From assembly GCA_009923345.1 (NCBI GenBank), contig RFTR01000070.1, positions 1 to 9,180 of the forward strand: 9,180 nucleotides of DNA. Reading direction: 5' to 3'. The notes under the pieces are model-generated. The model searched no databases. It was not told where the DNA came from and was given only the letters and a program-made list of their open reading frames with translations. The first letter of the stretch is position 1; each line of letters opens with the position of its first letter. The DNA is from Betaproteobacteria bacterium. GTDB taxonomy: Bacteria; Pseudomonadota; Gammaproteobacteria; Burkholderiales; Burkholderiaceae_C. The translations under genes and the position numbers were made by a program. This document shows, piece after piece, positions 7,021 through 9,180 of this stretch.

Positions 7021-7035
7021 GTAAGGCAAACTTAC
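7021..7035. promoter_or_regulatory. Short palindrome GTAAG-N5-CTTAC, candidate operator
   Basis: Two perfect 5-nt arms around GCAAA. The size and the A/T-rich halves resemble MarR-type operators, and it stands in the intergenic region of a MarR-family gene. It lies 152 nt upstream of that gene's start and 40 nt left of the LexA-type box. Five-base arms arise often by chance, so this is only a candidate. Confidence 0.25.
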
Positions 7036-7075
7036 CAAAAAATCTATTTACTTCTTTTGACTTTCGGCTAAAGTA

Positions 7076-7091
7076 CTGGTCAAGCATCCAG
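7076..7091 (+). promoter_or_regulatory. LexA-binding site (SOS box) upstream of recA
   Basis: The sequence CTGGTCAAGCATCCAG fits CTG-N10-CAG, the spacing of the gamma- and betaproteobacterial LexA box, and has 4-nt perfect arms CTGG/CCAG. The flanking TA before it also matches the longer E. coli consensus. It ends 61 nt before the recA ATG, where an SOS operator is expected. The fourth position (G instead of the usual T, with C opposite) is a deviation, so affinity may be lower than for a consensus box. Confidence 0.65.
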
Positions 7092-7142
7092 CATGTTGAT
7101 TCATGCAGTAGCGCAGAGTTTCGGTAACCTTTTGTTTTTAAT

Positions 7143-7146
7143 GGAG
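7143..7146 (+). promoter_or_regulatory. Ribosome binding site of recA
   Basis: GGAG with a 6-nt spacer before the ATG at 7153. It decides the start: the earlier in-frame ATG at 7093 overlaps the region just after the LexA-type box and would add 20 residues not found in RecA proteins. Confidence 0.85.
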
Positions 7147-7152
7147 ATTTTT

Positions 7153-8286
7153 ATGAATGCCAAGCCACAAGTCGTAGACGGCGAAAAAGCCAAAGCCCTG
7201 CAAGCCGCTCTGGCGCAGATTGAAAAACAGTTCGGTAAGGGCACGATCATGCGCCTAGGTGAGGGCGAGATCATTGACGACATTCAGGTGGTGTCTACCG
7301 GTTCGCTGGGTTTGGACATCGCCTTGGGCGTTGGCGGTTTGCCCCGTGGCCGCGTGATTGAGATTTACGGCCCAGAGTCTTCTGGCAAGACAACGCTCAC
7401 TTTGCAAGTGATTGCTGAGATGCAAAAGCAAGGCGGCACTTGCGCGTTTGTCGATGCTGAGCACGCGCTCGATTCGCAGTACGCACAAAAGCTGGGCGTA
7501 AATTTGCAAGACTTGTTAATCAGCCAGCCTGATACGGGTGAGCAAGCTTTGGAGGTGGTCGACAGTTTGGTGCGCTCTGGCGCGGTCGATCTGGTGGTGA
7601 TCGACTCGGTGGCTGCGCTCACGCCCAAGGCTGAGTTGGAAGGCGACATGGGCGATTCATTGCCTGGTTTGCAGGCCCGTTTGATGAGTCAAGCTTTGCG
7701 CAAGTTGACGGCGTCTATCAAAAAGACCAATTGCACGGTGATTTTCATTAACCAAATTCGTATGAAGATCGGCGTGATGTTTGGTTCGCCTGAAACCACA
7801 ACTGGCGGAAATGCCCTGAAGTTCTACGCATCGGTGCGTTTGGACATTCGTCGCACCGGCACGATCAAGCGTGGCGAAGAGGCGGTAGGTAACGAGACCC
7901 GCGTCAAAGTGGTAAAGAACAAAGTGGCACCTCCGTTCAAGACAGCAGAGTTCGACATCCTTTTCGGCGAAGGCATCAGCCGTCAGGGCGAGATCATCGA
8001 TATGGGTGTCAACGCCAAGGTGATCGAAAAGTCAGGTGCGTGGTATGCCTACCAAGGCGAAAAAATCGGGCAAGGCCGTGACAACGCGCGCGAGTTTTTG
8101 CGTGAGAACGAGGCCTTGGCTTTTGAGATTGAAAACAAGGTGCGCGAATCTTTGGGTATTCCGTTGTTAGCCGAGTCAGTCGATGGCGTCGCTAGCAAAG
8201 AGGTGAAAGAGCCTAAGGAAGCCAAAGAGCCAAAAGAAACCAAGGCCGCCCGTCAAGCGCGTGAGGCGCTCGAAGCCGAGGCCTGA
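7153..8286 (+). CDS. recA: Recombinase RecA
   Basis: A 377-residue RecA, the ATP-dependent strand-exchange protein of homologous recombination and co-protease for LexA cleavage in the SOS response. Visible features are the N-terminal polymerisation helix ALQAALAQIEKQFGKGTIMR (15-34), Walker A GPESSGKT (73-80), the catalytic glutamate E103 in DAEHALD, Walker B LVVIDS (147-152), the DNA-binding L1 region around EGDMGDSLPGLQARLMSQ (163-180), and loop L2 in QIRMKIGVMFGSPETTTGGN (201-220). The core ends about residue 340 (RESLGIPLL). After it comes a charged tail with a tandem hexapeptide KEPKEA/KEPKET (352-363), which makes the protein about 25 residues longer than the E. coli one. The start at 7153 is set by its ribosome site. 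A LexA-type box lies upstream, and recX follows after 5 nt in what is probably one transcript. Confidence 0.99.
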   Translation: MNAKPQVVDGEKAKALQAALAQIEKQFGKGTIMRLGEGEIIDDIQVVSTGSLGLDIALGVGGLPRGRVIEIYGPESSGKTTLTLQVIAEMQKQGGTCAFVDAEHALDSQYAQKLGVNLQDLLISQPDTGEQALEVVDSLVRSGAVDLVVIDSVAALTPKAELEGDMGDSLPGLQARLMSQALRKLTASIKKTNCTVIFINQIRMKIGVMFGSPETTTGGNALKFYASVRLDIRRTGTIKRGEEAVGNETRVKVVKNKVAPPFKTAEFDILFGEGISRQGEIIDMGVNAKVIEKSGAWYAYQGEKIGQGRDNAREFLRENEALAFEIENKVRESLGIPLLAESVDGVASKEVKEPKEAKEPKETKAARQAREALEAEA

Positions 8287-8291
8287 TCTCC

Positions 8292-8747
8292 GTGGCGCGA
8301 TTGGCAATGAAGCCCTCCCTCAAAGGGCGCGCGCTGCGGCTGTTGTCGCAGCGCGAACACTCGCGCAAAGAGTTGGAGCAAAAACTTAAGCCCCACGAAG
8401 AAACGCCGGGCGAATTAGCCGAGGCATTGGACTTTTTGGCGGCCAAAGATTTCATCAACGAAAAGCGTGTGGTCGAGTCAGTTGTGAATCGGCGCTCTAG
8501 CAAGCTTGGCGCGGCGCGGGTTCGGCAAGAGTTGATGGCCAAAGGTTTGCCAGCGGACGATATTGCTGAGGCGGTTGAGGCCATGCGAGGCACCGAGCTT
8601 GAACGTGCTCTTGTGGTTTGGCGCAAGAAGTTTGGGGCGCCTCCAGCTGATGCATCTGAGCGTGGGAAGCAAGTGCGGTTCTTGGTGAGTCGTGGTTTTG
8701 CGGCTGAGGTGGTTCGGCGGGTGGTTGCTGGGGCTGATGAGCTTTAG
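8292..8747 (+). CDS. recX: RecA regulator RecX
   Basis: A 151-residue, mostly helical, basic protein of the RecX family, which binds RecA filaments and limits or modulates their activity. Recognisable parts are LKGRALRLLSQREHSRKELE (10-29), the segment ALDFLAAKDFINEKRVVESV (45-64), RRSSKLGAARVRQELMAKGL (67-86) and the final repeat with RKKFG and RFLVSRGF (129-136). Together these give the three tandem three-helix modules usual for the family, and the length is normal. I chose the GTG at 8292 because a GAGG sits about 10 nt upstream, at the end of recA, and because family members begin a few residues before the LKGRAL motif; an in-frame ATG at 8307 is the alternative but has no ribosome site. 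It lies 5 nt after recA, the conserved arrangement that keeps RecX made alongside RecA and at a lower level. Confidence 0.95.
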   Translation: MARLAMKPSLKGRALRLLSQREHSRKELEQKLKPHEETPGELAEALDFLAAKDFINEKRVVESVVNRRSSKLGAARVRQELMAKGLPADDIAEAVEAMRGTELERALVVWRKKFGAPPADASERGKQVRFLVSRGFAAEVVRRVVAGADEL

Positions 8748-8803
8748 GCCCTTTGGCTTCTTCTCTGCGTAGTTGGCACTTATTACGAAAAATCTCGTGC
8801 GCT

Positions 8804-8892
8804 GTGCCAAGGCGATCACCCGGCACTTGCTGCGACTCCGCGCTACGCGCTTTATGTCGTTCGCAGCAAGCGCCGAGTGCTCACCTTGGCAC
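8804..8892. repeat. Long stem-loop repeat, copy 2 (REP/MITE-like)
   Basis: The arms 8804-8835 and 8861-8892 pair at 28 of 32 positions around a 25-nt loop that reads CTCCGCGCTACGCGC and continues TTTATGTCGT. The core is 36/41 identical to copy 1 upstream of recA and in the same orientation. The stem pairs that differ from copy 1 are C-G here (8824/8872 and 8830/8866) where copy 1 has T-A, and the A-C mismatch is kept at 8825/8871. The outer arms are unlike those of copy 1, so the conserved unit is the inner part. It begins 57 nt after the recX stop. Confidence 0.85.
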
Positions 8893-8922
8893 GGGTTGTA
8901 TCCATTCAACCAGTCGACCGTA

Positions 8923-9007
8923 ATCTCGGAGTGGGTGGGGGCTGATTGAGGCGATTTGGCGAGCGAAGCGAGTATGAGCCGCAAGCGGTCCCCGCCCGCT
9001 TCGAGAT
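8923..9007. repeat. Third long palindrome next to the argC end
   Basis: The arms 8923-8943 and 8987-9007 match at 16 of 21 positions; all five mismatches are transitions, which become tolerated G-U pairs on one strand's RNA. The 43-nt interior contains GCGAGCGA (8959-8966) and GAGCCGCAA (8976-8984). The same two words occur in the same order on the minus strand of copy 1 (6956-6949 and 6930-6922), so this may be a distant relative in the opposite orientation. It ends 18 nt past the argC stop on the argC transcript. Confidence 0.6.
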
Positions 9008-9025
9008 GGAGCGCGCACTACTAAA

Positions 9026-9180
9026 TCAAACCCCCAACATCAAGCGCAAATTCTGCACAGCCGCGCCACTAGCCCCCTTGCCCAAGTTGTCGAGCCGCGC
9101 AATCAAAACGGCATGTCGATGTGCCTCGTTGCCAAACACACGAATCTCCAAATCGTTGGTGTCGTTCAAAGCTGTAGCGT
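9026..9180 (-). CDS. argC: N-acetyl-gamma-glutamyl-phosphate reductase ArgC, C-terminal end (cut by window edge)
   Basis: The last 50 codons of a minus-strand gene that enters from the right edge and stops with TGA at 9028-9026. The visible protein reads ATALNDTNDLEIRVFGNE and then contains ARLDNLGKGASGAAVQNLRL, ending MLGV. The block LDNLGKGASGAAVQN is the hallmark C-terminus of ArgC, in the form found in type 2 enzymes. ArgC makes N-acetylglutamate semialdehyde from the acyl phosphate with NADPH in cytoplasmic arginine biosynthesis. The catalytic cysteine and nucleotide-binding region lie outside the window, so integrity cannot be judged. The gene is convergent with recX. Confidence 0.88.
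   Translation of the reverse strand, partial: ATALNDTNDLEIRVFGNEAHRHAVLIARLDNLGKGASGAAVQNLRLMLGV

Larger units (their letters stand above)
6869..7152. other. Divergent intergenic region between the marR-type gene and recA
   Basis: A 284-nt region without a convincing gene. From left to right it holds a long stem-loop repeat (6903-6977), a short palindrome (7021-7035), a LexA-type box (7076-7091) and the recA leader with its ribosome site. TTGACT at 7057-7062 resembles a -35 element for recA, but no good -10 lies at the right distance, so the exact recA promoter is not settled. The promoter of the marR-type gene is not visible either; if it lies right of the stem-loop, the stem-loop would be in that gene's mRNA leader. 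Confidence 0.6.
8748..9025. other. Intergenic region between convergent recX and argC, filled with palindromes
   Basis: A 278-nt region without a convincing gene. It holds the second stem-loop repeat (8804-8892) and a third long palindrome (8923-9007). Neither is followed by a T-run on the plus or minus strand, so neither is a classical intrinsic terminator, although large hairpins between convergent genes may still slow polymerase or protect mRNA ends. Confidence 0.6.

Noticed and set aside
6820..7038. Minus-strand 72-codon reading frame, rich in Arg, Lys, Ala and Cys
   Set aside because: It runs through the stem-loop repeat and into the marR-type gene, has no ribosome site and no domain-like pattern. 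The protein is a by-product of the palindromic repeat.
7131..7140. T-rich run in the recA leader as an attenuator
   Set aside because: Only a trivial GGT-A-ACC dyad precedes it; there is no stable hairpin.
7093..7152. Upstream in-frame ATG that would extend RecA by 20 residues
   Set aside because: It lies immediately after the LexA-type box, has no ribosome site, and the extra residues do not resemble RecA. The ATG at 7153 has GGAG at the right distance.
8774..8809. Possible terminator after recX: inverted repeat TGGCAC ... GTGCCA with a 24-nt interior
   Set aside because: The arms are only 6 nt, the interior is long, and no T-run follows; the right arm is also already part of the copy 2 repeat.
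8478..8984. Minus-strand 168-codon reading frame opposite recX and the palindromes
   Set aside because: It is antisense to recX, crosses both repeat elements and has a low-complexity, Pro/His/Arg-rich composition with no recognisable family.
1..9180. CRISPR array, tRNA, rRNA, insertion sequence or phage gene
   Set aside because: No regularly spaced direct repeats, no cloverleaf or rRNA sequence that I could recognise, and no transposase or phage protein was found.

Overview
The window looks like chromosome from a betaproteobacterium of the Burkholderiales, most likely a Comamonadaceae relative of moderate GC content. The grounds are the style of RecA and RecX, the TctD/TctE-type two-component pair, a high-affinity branched-chain-amino-acid (HAAT, Liv-type) ABC transporter, and a palindromic repeat of the kind common in that family. 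The family call is inferred from protein resemblance, not from a search.

Left part, 1-4012, minus strand. A five-gene Liv-type ABC uptake operon reads right to left: a periplasmic binding protein (livK-like), permeases livH and livM, and ATPases livG and livF, with livF cut by the window edge. The genes are tightly packed: 1 nt between livK and livH, 15 nt between livH and livM, a 4-nt overlap livM/livG and an 8-nt overlap livG/livF. The substrate cannot be read from the sequence; an amino acid, amide or organic acid is possible.

Middle part, 4205-6868, minus strand. A MarR-family regulator, an OmpR-type response regulator and a TctE-type sensor kinase lie in that transcription order with gaps of 27 and 15 nt, so they are probably one operon. 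A 192-nt gap holding a perfect 15-nt palindrome separates the kinase gene from livK. The arrangement suggests that the two-component system, and perhaps the MarR protein, controls the transporter.

Right part, 6869-9180. A divergent intergenic region carries a stem-loop repeat, a small palindrome and a LexA-type SOS box. It is followed by recA and recX on the plus strand (recombination, SOS induction, and the RecA modulator RecX). Convergent to recX is the 3' end of argC (arginine biosynthesis) on the minus strand. The 278-nt gap between recX and argC holds a second copy of the stem-loop repeat and a third long palindrome.

The most noteworthy non-coding signal is this repeat family. Its two clear copies bracket recA-recX, share a nearly identical loop, show paired (compensatory) changes in the stem and keep the same A-C mismatch. 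I saw no tRNA, rRNA, CRISPR array, transposase or phage gene.
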